Assembly (NCBI GenBank): GCA_963971305.1
Contig: OZ020305.1
Coordinates: 46,337,750-46,401,749 of the forward strand
From: Arcuatula senhousia
Lineage: Eukaryota > Mollusca > Bivalvia > Mytilida > Mytilidae
DNA length: 64,000 nt
Direction: 5' to 3'
In this document: positions 11,167 through 22,500 of the stretch, one piece after another
How the letters are laid out: every line of letters begins with the position of its first letter
How positions within the stretch are numbered: the first letter of the stretch is position 1
Made by a program: the position numbers and the translations under genes
The notes under the pieces: model-generated
What the model saw: only the letters and a program-made list of their open reading frames with translations
What the model was told of the DNA's origin: nothing
Database searches by the model: none

Positions 11167-11802
11167 GGTGGATCGGGGGTATAAGCAAAATCCATTAGAT
11201 TTTTTTTTTATTTTGCATAATTCAAGTTTCAGAAGTCCACATAAAAAAATCCCAAAAAATGGGGGTCACGGACCTATCTACAGATTTATGATCTTGCAAA
11301 ATGGAAAATTTGTGAACCGCTTTGAGACGACTTAACTGTTGTGAAAAGCGGTATATACGAACCTCAAATTATTAATTATTATTAAAATTGGTGACCTACA
11401 GTATTGTCTTTCAATAGATTATAAAGGGGAAAGAGTTATCTAACGTCATTGTAAGCTGGAAACCCATCAGATTTTAGTTATATTTCACAAATGGCAAGCA
11501 ATTCATACTTTCTTCTGAAAAGCATGAAAAAAACTTCGGGTTTTAGACATTTAAGAAAATTATTTTTTCCTAAACATTTCTATATAAAAATTTGTCGCAC
11601 ATTCTCCTGCCAATTATTTCCCCTGAAAGTAGAACTTTTCAGAAAAAGCTTTTTCAATATTTATGTTATATTTATTCATTTTTTAATAACAGAAACAAAT
11701 TTTGCATCTTTTGTGTTATTTTAAGCCACTTTAATTGAAATGCTGACAAATAATTTGCAAGATGCCCCGAAAAATTGCTCAGTTTTATACTCCCGAACCA
11801 CC
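11167..11802. mobile_element. TTAA-flanked MITE with a SINE/LINE-like tail inside
   Basis: TTAA (11163-11166 and 11803-11806) flanks inverted ends reading GGTGGATCGGGGGTATA and, at the right end, GGTGGTTCGGGAGTATA. A TTAA target fits piggyBac or Kolobok relatives. The interior at about 11317-11385 contains CGCTTTGAGACG and GCGGTATATACGA followed by TTATTATT, which resembles the tail of a tRNA-type SINE or a CR1 LINE. No coding capacity. Confidence 0.65.
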
Positions 11803-11806
11803 TTAA

Positions 11807-12914
11807 CATCGGCCAAATCACCATCTAGGGTCAGTAGACTGCGACTGCTGGAGCATACAAATATATTGCTTTTTATCTGTACTGATGCTAATGCAACTTA
11901 ACTAAGCACAAAATTCAACAATTATGGACGTCGAAGCCACCGGAATCACATTACCTTAATTAGTTTCATCTTTCGCGACATTCGTCGAGGCGGGAAAAAA
12001 ACTAAACTATTTTGATACATAACTTTCCCCAATTCTTAACGGCTTATTCCGAACATTTTCCAGCATATTTCTGCTTATACCGTCATAATTTATGAACTTT
12101 CAACAATGTAAATAAACAAACAGCCTGATTGTAATTATTTGCAATTTTTTATGATATTAATACATAAATTTGACACTTGGGGACTTTGGATCAATTTCTT
12201 TTTCGAATACTTTGACACAGAGTTCAGAAGTTTCTCGAAAAACTCCACTTTTGTCCGCTTTTCAAGAAAACTACACTAAACAATGTGAAAAAGTGACAAC
12301 ACTGGACAAATCTTATAACCGTTCTCCTTAGAATAGGCATACTTTGTACTGAAATAAATGAGCCGCTAGTAGTTAAAAATAAAGAAATTTCCTACCTTGT
12401 CATGACTGAAGCGGTTGTTTTGTCCGGTTCCCAACAATAAGTGGGCTTAGTTCCGGGGTGACCGGAAAAATTATTCTATCAGTTTCTGACCCGTGATAAG
12501 GGTATCCTGACAACTGTTAGAAGATAATTACCTACAATATATAAACGACAATTTAAAAAAAAAGTCCACAATGGAAGCAGCCAGCAGCCTTCAATGTGAC
12601 CAGTGGTCGCTGCTCGCTGTTTTTCAATTGGCCCTGGATTGAAAATAAACGTGACATATCGGATTCAAGCACAATCCTAAAGTGCAATGAAAGACCATGA
12701 CCTTGACAAAAAAAAAACAACCAATAAACAGAAATTCGACGAAATACAAACATAAGCTTTGATAAAGATTCCTGGCTTAGGACAGGCACATTAAAAATGT
12801 TGCGGGATTAAACTAGTTTTTTTGGCGCCGACCTCATGCACACCTACTGATAATCAATAACAAAGCACACACTTACACAAAGTAAAAATCAAATCGATAG
12901 AAGTTCAATTCAAC
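11807..12914. other. Non-coding stretch with a dispersed-repeat fragment
   Basis: The segment at about 12760-12835 (ATTCCTGGCTTAGGACA..) recurs in altered form at about 19210-19300 (ATTCCTGGCTTATGACA..), so it is a dispersed repeat. No exon was recognised. I looked here for a FAM204A first exon and found none. Confidence 0.35.
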
Positions 12915-13623
12915 AAGAGCACCCCTAGTAAGGTGGATTCACGACGATCGGGAAAGTCCAGTGAAGGATTCACGTAAAGTTGTATTTGGTAAGAGGGTTC
13001 AGTTCTGTCGGGTTAAAGAAAAAAGTAAACAACTTTGTTTTTCTGCAAAATTTATGTCTTTCGAATTGTAGATGGGTGTAATGATTTTGTCTCTCTATTT
13101 GTTGCACAAATAACTAAAAAGTCGTAAAAGTATAAATCAATCTGTTGAGAAATAAAGAAAATATTCACGAAAAACATCAAAGTTAAATAATGTTCTTGAC
13201 GAAAACTATTTCATCGTGTAGATACGTTTTTGTTTGCATAAAGTGTCTATATTTTTCACCAAAGCAAGGATATCATATGTACTAAAGACACGTAAAAAAT
13301 CTTTATCAAAAACATTGAGTTTATCTTAAAGAAAGAGATGTAAAAATTGGTGGATAATGGTTTGGTAATAAGAGGATTCGGTTTTGGTAATGTGTGGAGT
13401 TCGGTTTTGTCTCGGTTTAAAACAAATAATTTTCAATTCATATGTATTAGTATTTGTGGGAAAACGCTGTGTTTCAAAAGAAAATCATACTTACTTAGTT
13501 CATTGAGGCCAATTAAAATGTTTTTACTCGACGACTAGAGACAAATCACGACATCATGTATATTAAGAGAAACAATGAGAATCTCAAGTTACTCGAATCA
13601 TAAGTGTCAGAATAAATATATGA

Positions 13624-13847
13624 TACTGTAAACGTTAAACGGGAAATTTTCACGGCAGTTTTATTTTCGCGATTTTTGCGTTGACATTGTTATCGCGAAA
13701 ATTAAACAGTACGAATATGTTTACCTTGTCTTCCATTATAGTCTATGCACAATAACTTTTCAACGCGAAATTAAAACTGCGCAAACTAATATTCTTCCGT
13801 ACAACCGCGAAAGAAAGACTGCGCGAAAAAAATCCAGGTTTACAGTA
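13624..13847. mobile_element. MITE with TACTGTAAAC inverted ends, rich in CGCGAAA
   Basis: The ends TACTGTAAAC and GTTTACAGTA are perfect complements. The interior repeats TTTTCGCG, CGCGAAAATTAAA and GCGCGAAA in both orientations. It sits inside the foldback element, next to the inner end of the left arm. A TA target is possible. Confidence 0.7.
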
Positions 13848-14468
13848 TAACAAAAAGGAATAAGGCCAGACCAATCACAGACTTCTTGAAAAAGTTGTTA
13901 ACAAATATTATATTGTCTGTTGTTTGAAAATCAATACATTAATCAAGAATCTTTTTTTTGGTAAACTTGACAAAACTTTGTTATGAAAATACAGATGTTA
14001 CTTCTGTGCAGTCAAAAGTAGTAAATTTATCAACCATTAAAAAAGAAAATTTAAAATTTTGGAGATCTTTTATGTGAATTTAACTTTAAATTAGCTATAA
14101 GTACTATACTCCGGCTTAATTTGAATCTGAAGGAAATAGTGCTAAAGACTATCGATTCATTTTAGATAAACGATGATTAATATTTAGTGTTCAGAATCTT
14201 GAAAAGTCTTCTTTTATTTGTTCAAATGAAACACCAGAAAAATATGCACCATCGGCATTGTATAAAGTAGTTGATTCTACTTCACAAACTTTTTATATCT
14301 GTTGATATCTCGTCATATTTCTCATTTTTTTTTTTGTTTTAGATTATGTTGAGTTTTTTTCTTACTCTGATTTAATCAATTTGAAATGAGATAACCCTAA
14401 GGTTTTGGCAGGTTGGCAAAAATGTTTCATGGGCGCTAAAAGCATAAATGTGCTGGTGAACTCGTCCA

Positions 14469-14658
14469 ATGAATAGAAACGATCTTTCTTTACCCGATGG
14501 TTTTGAAATAAACTTTTGTGTTCCAAATAAACCCGTTTTTGTACAAGAACTTCTGTTTAATACAAAGAAATCCAAAGAATCAAATGTGGGGTCAAAAAGT
14601 CATGAGGCAGCAGAACGTTGCCGGGAATTAGAATACATTTCTATTTTTGATTTTTCTT
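14469..14658 (+). other. Unrecognised coding-like open frame
   Basis: The 63-residue frame LSLPDGFEINFCVPNKPVFV.. has a balanced composition unlike the low-complexity frames around it. A frame on the other strand overlaps it. I do not recognise the peptide. It lies inside the foldback element, so it could be a captured or decayed transposase fragment; splice sites are not clear. Confidence 0.2.
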
Positions 14659-14929
14659 AAGAAAATTTTCTATTTCATATTTAGTTTTAATATTACAGGT
14701 ACATGTACGGCATTCGTTGCAACGTCTGAAATGTAACCTTTTTTAAATATTGCTCACCACAACATTTATGAAGCATATGCAATTATATATAATATATGAA
14801 TGTGTTAAGTTTTGTATACATCTGAATTTGACTTATTTTTCTTCAATTGTCCATTTTTATCTTTGTATATTTTGGTTTTGATGTGTACAAATTCATTAGA
14901 AAAATGCAAGAAGCTTCCAGGAGCCTCAA

Positions 14930-15670
14930 TCACTCTCCTCGTCCTTAGGCTATAAGTGTCGCTTCTATAAACTATAATAGCCCTTGAAGGGGTCATCTTG
15001 GAACTTCCACCAAGTTAAGACTTCTATAAAGCTTAATGATCTGATGGATCAAGCGATAGAATATTTTTTACTATTCTATAATGCAAAACATTTTTAAAAA
15101 ATCTATTTTTCCCTTTTAAGAGCTTTAACCCCTATAAAGGTTAATTGACATCTTCGAACCCTTTTGAAGAGCTAATTGAGCTGATGATTTAAGCAAGCAA
15201 CAGCTTTTCTCTATCTGCAATAGTATTCGATCGGGCAAAATATGAGAAAATATATGTTTGCAGTTTCCAAATCATACATGGACTTAACCTTATAAGTGTC
15301 ATCTAAAATCATCGGACCAATGGAGACTTTTGGAAAATTCTACGAACTGGAGGATTTAGAGCAAACAACAGCTTTCCTCTATTCGCAATAGTTTTCATTC
15401 TTTAGGACAAAATCAGGATTTTATTTAACGCGGCCATTTTTTGTTGTTATAAGCCGTTTTAAGTGATTTTATCATATGTTTGATAATTAGTAACAACAAC
15501 CATGTTTTTTATCGAATCTTTACAAAAGATGATTGTTTGTTGCCAACATATCATAAATCATTACTGCAAAGTTTCCGTCAAATTGATGCAGTGGAGAAGT
15601 TTTTTGAAACGACGACGGACGGACATTTACAACGACAGACAACTTTGACAAGGCGAGCTAAAAAGTTATG
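14930..15670. repeat. Degenerate tandem repeats and a GGCGAGCTAAAAAG end
   Basis: Three diverged units of roughly 170-190 bp share TATAAGTGTC or CCTATAAAGG, then CTTTTGAAGAGC-like and CAACAGCTTTYCTCTAT segments. They run into ACGACGGACGGACA and AAGGCGAGCTAAAAAG at 15610-15665, the style of end seen in mollusc tandem-core elements. Divergence is high. Confidence 0.45.
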
Positions 15671-16514
15671 ACAATTCTTGATTAAATGAAATGGATGTTG
15701 TAATTTTAATGTCGAATTCATTTATTTTGACTGCGATTTAATATCACCTTAGAAAGTTTTATACCCAATCTATAGCTATGAATAAAAGTCGAAATCTTTG
15801 AGTACAAATTATTCAGAGTATTAGATATGGAATTTACGTAGTTTATCTTATGAAATCATCAATAGTTAAAGATCTTATAAACTAAATGTTATGTCCATGA
15901 ATGGCCCTAGATAAATTGCATCAAAATTTGTCAAAAATGCAACCATTAATTAAGTTATCTTATGCAATTTACCATACAAATATATGATATAACCCGACAA
16001 AACAGTATTCGCAATTTACCAAACCCGAAGTCTAAACATTACCAAAACCGAATCCTCTCAAATGGCGATACAAATAACCGTTTTAGTGTGTCAACTAATT
16101 TGCTTTTCTTAAGCAGTTGGAAGTACCCACCTTGCATGTTTTAATCTATAACGATTAGGAAAGAACGTGGCTACACATCGAATGCTTTATCATGAGTTCA
16201 AAGTGTTTTATTAACTTATAATTTAGAGTTAGGAAATGTATAACCCTTTTCGTCATAACTTTGAAACTGTTTATCATAGATTTACCAAACTTTCACATTT
16301 TATTGAAATCAATACAAAACGGCTTAATGTAAAGAAATTAAAATAGTACATAGTTTTATGTTTATTAACAATGCTTAGGTGTGTATTTCATGAGCGTTTT
16401 GTAAACAATATCGATCGAAAAAGGGACGAATTTAACCCACCAAATATAATTTTACGTGAATCCTTCACTGGACTTTCCTGATCGTCGTGAATCCACCTTA
16501 CTAGGGGTGAAGAG

Positions 16515-17654
16515 AGAACCTGAGACAAAAGGACAACAAGAAATTAACGGGACGTAGAGATACTCTCTTGAGAACACTCGAAGTTAATGACAGCTTGCTC
16601 AGAAGTATCTATCGACTGATGTAAAAAAAAATAAGTTTGTCGATCTTTAAATCGATACAACACTTCTAACAATTAATGATTTGGTGCTGTATCATCACAC
16701 AAAACCGACACACTTGACCGCTGTAATGTTCAAAAATGACACAAGTATAAAAAGGCAATTAACATTTTAAAGTAAGAATCAAATTATCATTTCTAACAAA
16801 AAAGACTAAATTCAAAGATTTTACTAAAACTTCCATTGCATAACCTTTATTCAATAAAGTTTGAAGCCAGTTTTTCATTCCCAAAGGATTGTTTTTGAAT
16901 TTATTTGCTTTATAAACAACATTACCGTAGAAATTGGTATCATGGGATATTCCCTTTTCCCTTTGTGCCCAGATATAAATGTTGATAAAAAATATAATAA
17001 TAGGAGTTGCGGTGTGGCGGAATTAAAAAAAAAAACAATACAATACTAAAAGTCAGGTACGCCACAAGGTTAAAAGGTAAAATCGAATTATAAATACACA
17101 AAAACATATCACTTAAAATCTCTCGCTATTGTATTTGCATGAAATCACTGAACCATATGTACAGAATTCTGAACATACGGTTGAGTGATTTTCGTCGAAC
17201 ATTATGATAAAGCCTGAAAGTACTCCGAACGTACACATAACAAAATAGGTAAAATGGGGCTGTCCCAGACTCTTATCATCTATTGATAAGCGTCTGGGTG
17301 ATCGAGACCAGGCATTACCCTGGCACGAGACCACATTTAATTTTCCCTCTTTGTTCAATAAAAGAAAATTTCATTAAAAAAAATGCACCTGCTCAAACCA
17401 AATAATTTTAAACACACTTTCTCATTACCACAATTGCAAACAAATAATCCAACAAATTCTCCTTTCACAGATACCAAACTACAGTTGAAAATTCTGGGGT
17501 CCTAGAGGAGATAAAATCTGAGAGCTTCCGAAAAGCAAAACTCCCCCATTTTTGTGCAATAAAGAGCTACCTTTCCCTATTGAATTTGGATTCTTAAGGA
17601 TGTCTTTAAATGACATCAATTTGAGGCCAAAATCAACCTCAAAAAATGAATAGA
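16515..17654. other. Non-coding stretch, no recognised gene
   Basis: Only short frames without similarity to known proteins are visible. Confidence 0.3.
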
Positions 17655-17675
17655 ACACACACACACACACACACA
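17655..17675. repeat. (AC)n microsatellite
   Basis: A run of about ten AC dinucleotides. Confidence 0.95.
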
Positions 17676-17721
17676 ATTCTTGTTCATAGGTACTATTGGG
17701 GCTCCTCATGGGGGGTACCAG

Positions 17722-17930
17722 GAATCAAGTGATCAGCATTTTTTTCCAAAGTAATCAAATAATCATATATTTTTTTAGAAATGTAATCAAAAACTGTTTC
17801 CCAATGGGAATCAAGTAATCAAAAATCCAAACCTTGGTAATCAAATAATCATTAAATATTTGCTCTTGTAATCAAGTAATCACCTTTAAAATGGCCTGGG
17901 AATCATGTAATCAAAAACCCCATAAGAAGG
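17722..17930. repeat. Irregular AATCAAGTAATCA repeats
   Basis: The motif GTAATCAARTAATCA recurs about every 25-35 bp with T- or A-rich spacers. It is a low-order, degenerate minisatellite with no coding capacity. Confidence 0.7.
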
Positions 17931-18000
17931 CAAACTATTATTAACAGAACGATATTCGTGGACAACGAAAATCCAAGGGCGATAATTGTGTATTCGTACC

Positions 18001-18115
18001 CTCTATTTTATTGACCGGGTTGGTCACGGGTCAATTATTTCGGGACTCTTCGTTAAATTCTTACCCAAAAGACTGAGAAATTTAAGCTCCGCCCAACCTT
18101 GTGAATAAAATAGAG
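18001..18115. mobile_element. 115-bp MITE, copy A
   Basis: The ends CTCTATTTTATT and AATAAAATAGAG are perfect complements. Inside are TGGTCACGGGTCAATTATTT and CCGCCCAACCTTGT. A second copy of the same length lies at 23988-24102. Confidence 0.8.
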
Positions 18116-19445
18116 TAAGAACTGTATCCAGTGCCTTTTTTATGGGGAAATCAGATCGAAACGTTCACTGGTTTTCTGAAGGGTTATTGAATCATCCCCA
18201 AAATCTGTTATGTCCAACACTGTGGTTTCCATATAATGACTACTTTTTCTAAGAACTTTTTTCTGATGCGTATTGTTTCTAAATCCGTATGTAATTTGGT
18301 TTGAGTGTAAGATTTCTTGCTAGCGTATTTTATTGAAACTTTTTTATTCGGAAGTACAAGGAACACTCTAAACTCCGCACAAATACGGTGATACAATTCT
18401 TCGGAAAAATGAAAATAAAAACATCCTGCAAAAAGAGCAGTTACTCCTTCTGAATCTCGCTCTAGGACACCAATAATTGCACCCTTTCATGAAATAAAAC
18501 CAACCAAATGGAGCAGTCAAACCAAACAAAGAATACCATGCTTATAAATGTAGTCCACAGCAAAATTGATTATGAAAGCACAGATAAAAAATCAAATGTT
18601 CCTGTGAAGTTATTGGAGGTTAATAAGATTTAGTTTCATGGCTACCAAGTAAACTGTCAGAATGAAAAAAAAAGACCATATTAATTGAAGAACATATTAA
18701 TATGAAATGGCATTGCCCTAAAAGCTCACAAAGATAACAAATTAAAATCCACTCCATGGGTCAATGGGCTAGATTATTTGGAATGATGTGATTGCATGTA
18801 TTTCCCTCCTTTTTTCTGGGCGCGTGCTGAGGTATTGCAAAACTCTTGAAAATGTGAATAGAGAAGAATCTTTTTTGAAGGATAGTATTTTGAGTCTTGT
18901 GCAATTTGGCAGACTCTGTACATTAGCATGATTAGTGATCGAGCTGGCTTTGCCATGTTTGCTCACATATAAACTCCATTTATAAATCATGTTTATTTGC
19001 ATTATAATTTTTATTATGATGTGGAAGATCTAACAGACCAGTCAAGTGTCATGCAACTTGCGTAAGACTCGCACATAAAGTCAGCAATTTGGCAGCAAAT
19101 TTCTTTGATTTTTTAGTTTTTTCAAGATTCAAAACCAATCCCTTAACATTATCAATGAAAGACCCAATTCTGGACGAACATATAGAACAAAAACAGATAG
19201 AGGGACAAATAAAAGTTTTGACCAGGATTCCTGGCTTATGACATGCACATATAAAATGGGACAGGGCTAAACTATTTTTTAATTGGGCCCAACCTTCCCC
19301 CTTTTATCAAGCACCTTATCAAAGCTTGAGAGCCCTGATCTATGATTGTTGATTGGTTAAAGACCAATCAACCACTGCTTACTAATAGAAGTGTACAATT
19401 TTATACCCAATCATTGAATTAAAATGAAATATATTTCTTTTTCAG
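18116..19445. other. Non-coding, upstream of the first recognised FAM204A exon
   Basis: The segment at about 19210-19300 belongs to the dispersed repeat also seen at 12760-12835. No FAM204A N-terminal exon was recognised. Confidence 0.35.
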
Positions 19446-19539
19446 AGGTTTAAAGCAATTTCCAAGAGAACAGATGAGGTGACAAAAAGATCAAAGGAAA
19501 AGAGAATAAGATATCTTCAAAAGTCAGTGAAAGAAAAAG
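19446..19539 (+). CDS. FAM204A: FAM204A exon (first recognised)
   Basis: Follows TTTTTCAG and ends before GTACAC. Encodes RFKAISKRTDEVTKRSKEKR and the next basic residues. Starts in phase 0 and leaves one base (G) for the next exon. Confidence 0.75.
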
Positions 19540-22500
19540 GTACACATGTTTTTATTCCTCTTATTATAACTCATAACTATTAACACTGCTTTAACATTTT
19601 CATATGACTGCAAAAAATTTGTGGATGTACAATGTAATGGCGATGTCATCGTCCTCGTTGCGCTCTGCCTAGCTTTTTATTATGCCTTAGTGGGCATTAA
19701 GTTTCACTTGTGACTGTTTATATCTAAGACATGATTTAAATATTTGCATAATACACAATTCCACAGCAGGTATAAATAAAAAGCTTGGCAGAGCGCAGCA
19801 TGATACGACCGCAACATGTCAAACCCTATTCATTTAAAGCCCAATATGAATAGTCAACTGCTCTGGACACATGCAGCCCATGGTGGACTGACAAAGTTTT
19901 TGACACATGCAGGCTTTGGTGGACTTACCACCAATATTACCCCTTCTGGCCCCTAATAAATGGTATCTGATACCTTTCACTTTTGCCCCTTTTGGCCCCT
20001 AACAGCAATTAGGGGAAAGGGATTGGTGTCACAAAATTTATCCTCAATTTTGTAAATTCACTTCAAGAATTTATTTGCAAAAAAAATAAGAATGAAATTG
20101 GACAATAAATAAAAAAGTTTTGATTATGGTCCCTTTTGACCCCTATACCACAATATTGGGGTTTGCAATAATCCTCCATTTTGTATTCACTATATCCTTT
20201 GGTGATATTATAAAGCATATCATTGTCAAATTACATAGCATTTGGCTAACCAGAACCAAAGTTATTGTGATAACAAATATAATATTTGAATTTTGTCCCT
20301 TTTTGGTCCCTGATTTCTGAACAAATAAAGGGGGGACCCCAAAAATTCACCCCATTCATTCCTCAATGGTACGAAACATAATTGTAAAATTTCACAGCAT
20401 TTAGTGAACCAAAACATGAGTAATTGTGGGAACAAAAAAAAAAAAAAAGGCATTTTGGGCCCCTGATTTTTAAACCAAAAAAGGGGGACCACCAAAATCA
20501 GTCCCATTCATTCTTTTATGGTAAGGAATTCATAGCAATCGGTAACTAGAACTAAGTTATTATGGGAACACTAAAGTTAACAGACAACAAAAACAAAGAC
20601 GACGACAGCATCATACCATAATACATCCACAATGTTTTTGCGGTCGTAAAAAAAATGGTTTATTTGGTTATGCTGTACATGTATATGCATATTTCAAGGA
20701 GTTACCTCTCATAAGCAGCATTTGAATCAAAACATTGGAAGATCTAAAACAAAAAGTATTTAATGTTATTAAAGGAAAAGTACTCGCATCCAAAACTTTC
20801 AAACATAATGTTTTAATTTCTTATCAATAATATTTTTAATCAACCTTTTATTACAACATTGTTTAAAATAAAACTGTACGCTCTTCGTTTTAGTTGACAG
20901 AGAAATAACGTCACCAGAAGATCGGGATATCCTGAGGAAGTATGATGTAAAGTTTGGTCCTCCTATAGAACGGAAATCATCAGTACTTGATCAGACAAAA
21001 GAAACCTCAACAAGGTGCGAGAAAAATGTTAATGACTTTCATGCTTCGGTAAAATTGAATGTTAAGCTTTCTGTATGGTTTTCACGCTTTGGTAAAATGT
21101 ACCGGTAATGTAAAGATGTCTCTACGGTTTTAATGGTTAGGTAAAGTCGGCTTTTTGTGCGAGGTTTTTTTTTTTGCATTGAATAGATTATTCTTTTTCG
21201 TACTTCATGGATGGGGGATATTTTCACAGATATTTTATGTGATTAAATAACCTTGGGGGAAAATTCCTCCTAGTTATTACAGCAAAACAGAAACTTTATG
21301 TGTAACACTGAACTACAATATTTAACTACATGTATAGCCTAGGCATTAAATTTTAAATATACAACTTGGTTTCAAAATAAAACTTTTTTTCATTACTATT
21401 TTTTCTTTGGGAATTCATCTAAGTGTCTATATGCATCATAGAAGTACAACAAAATAAGTTTTCTCCTACTTGTTCAAATTTTTTTTAAATTCCAAAACAG
21501 TGCAGGTAACCAGGAATCACCCAAACAACTCGATGAGATCAATTCCTACCTTGGTGTCAATGATCATCTTAAAGGTATCAATAGAGGCAAGGCAGCTCCT
21601 AAATCTGGTCTGGAAGACAAGATTGATGAGGCCATTGGATTAGGGGAATTTGATACAGCGGAGAAACTAAGTGATAGACTAGCCACCAGAGAGGTATTAC
21701 CAAAGAAAATTATCTACAGAGGGGTCTTAAAGTGGAACCCCCTTTTATTATGAAACCTTCCCTTTCAAAAATTTCTGGATCCCTCCTGTTGTTAAATTGA
21801 AAAATATATATTCATTGAGCAATAAAGTACCAAAGGCATGTCAGTGCTGGTAGTAAGAAACGAAAAAGAAAATTAGTAGATAGATTGATTGTTAACACAA
21901 TGAAAAAACAAAATTCAAAAATGTTCTAAAATCAGCATTACTTATTTAGGTCAAAACTTAGATTCTTCTAAAGTATATACAGTTCCAGCTTGTTGTAACA
22001 CATCTGTTATGTTGCTGATTAAACTAGGACAAGTCAAATCCTGTATTAAAATTAAACATTTCAGAAACTACGATTTTATACCTACATCTGTGTTCCATTG
22101 AGAGCATAAATGTTTTCTGAAAGGGTTTCATTTAATGTATCTGCTATTAGTCAGCTTGCTTGTGAGCTTTTATTTATTTTTTTTCTAGGGGGGTATTTCA
22201 AAATCAATGATATAATGTAAACAATTATTTCAATCAAATATATGTTAAAAAAAAATTTCTTTCTTGTAGTTTGGAAAAAGAGTTGCAGAAGCATTCACAG
22301 CAAAAGATTTTGTAGAAAAGAAAGTAAGTGTTATGATGTTGATGGTAAATCTTGATGGTAAAATATTTTAATTTGATAGATCAAAGTCTAAGGAGAAAAA
22401 AGAAATTTGTAGTAAAACTTATCAATTATCTGACTTAACTGGCTGATGTCAGTTGCCTCTGCTTAAAAAAAAATCTGCAACTTCATAAAAGGGCTTTATA

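Larger units (their letters stand above)
12920..16509. mobile_element. Foldback-type element with long inverted arms and 5-bp target duplication
   Basis: The ends are inverted copies starting CACCCCTAGTAAGGTGGATT. They stay near-identical for about 60 bp and continue weakly inward: GAGGATTCGGTTTTGGTAAT at about 13371 pairs with its complement near 16040-16060, giving arms of several hundred bp. The direct repeat AAGAG flanks it at 12915-12919 and 16510-16514. CAC ends with a 5-bp duplication resemble Transib-like elements, but no transposase was found, so the class is open. A smaller MITE and a degenerate tandem array lie inside. Confidence 0.75.
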
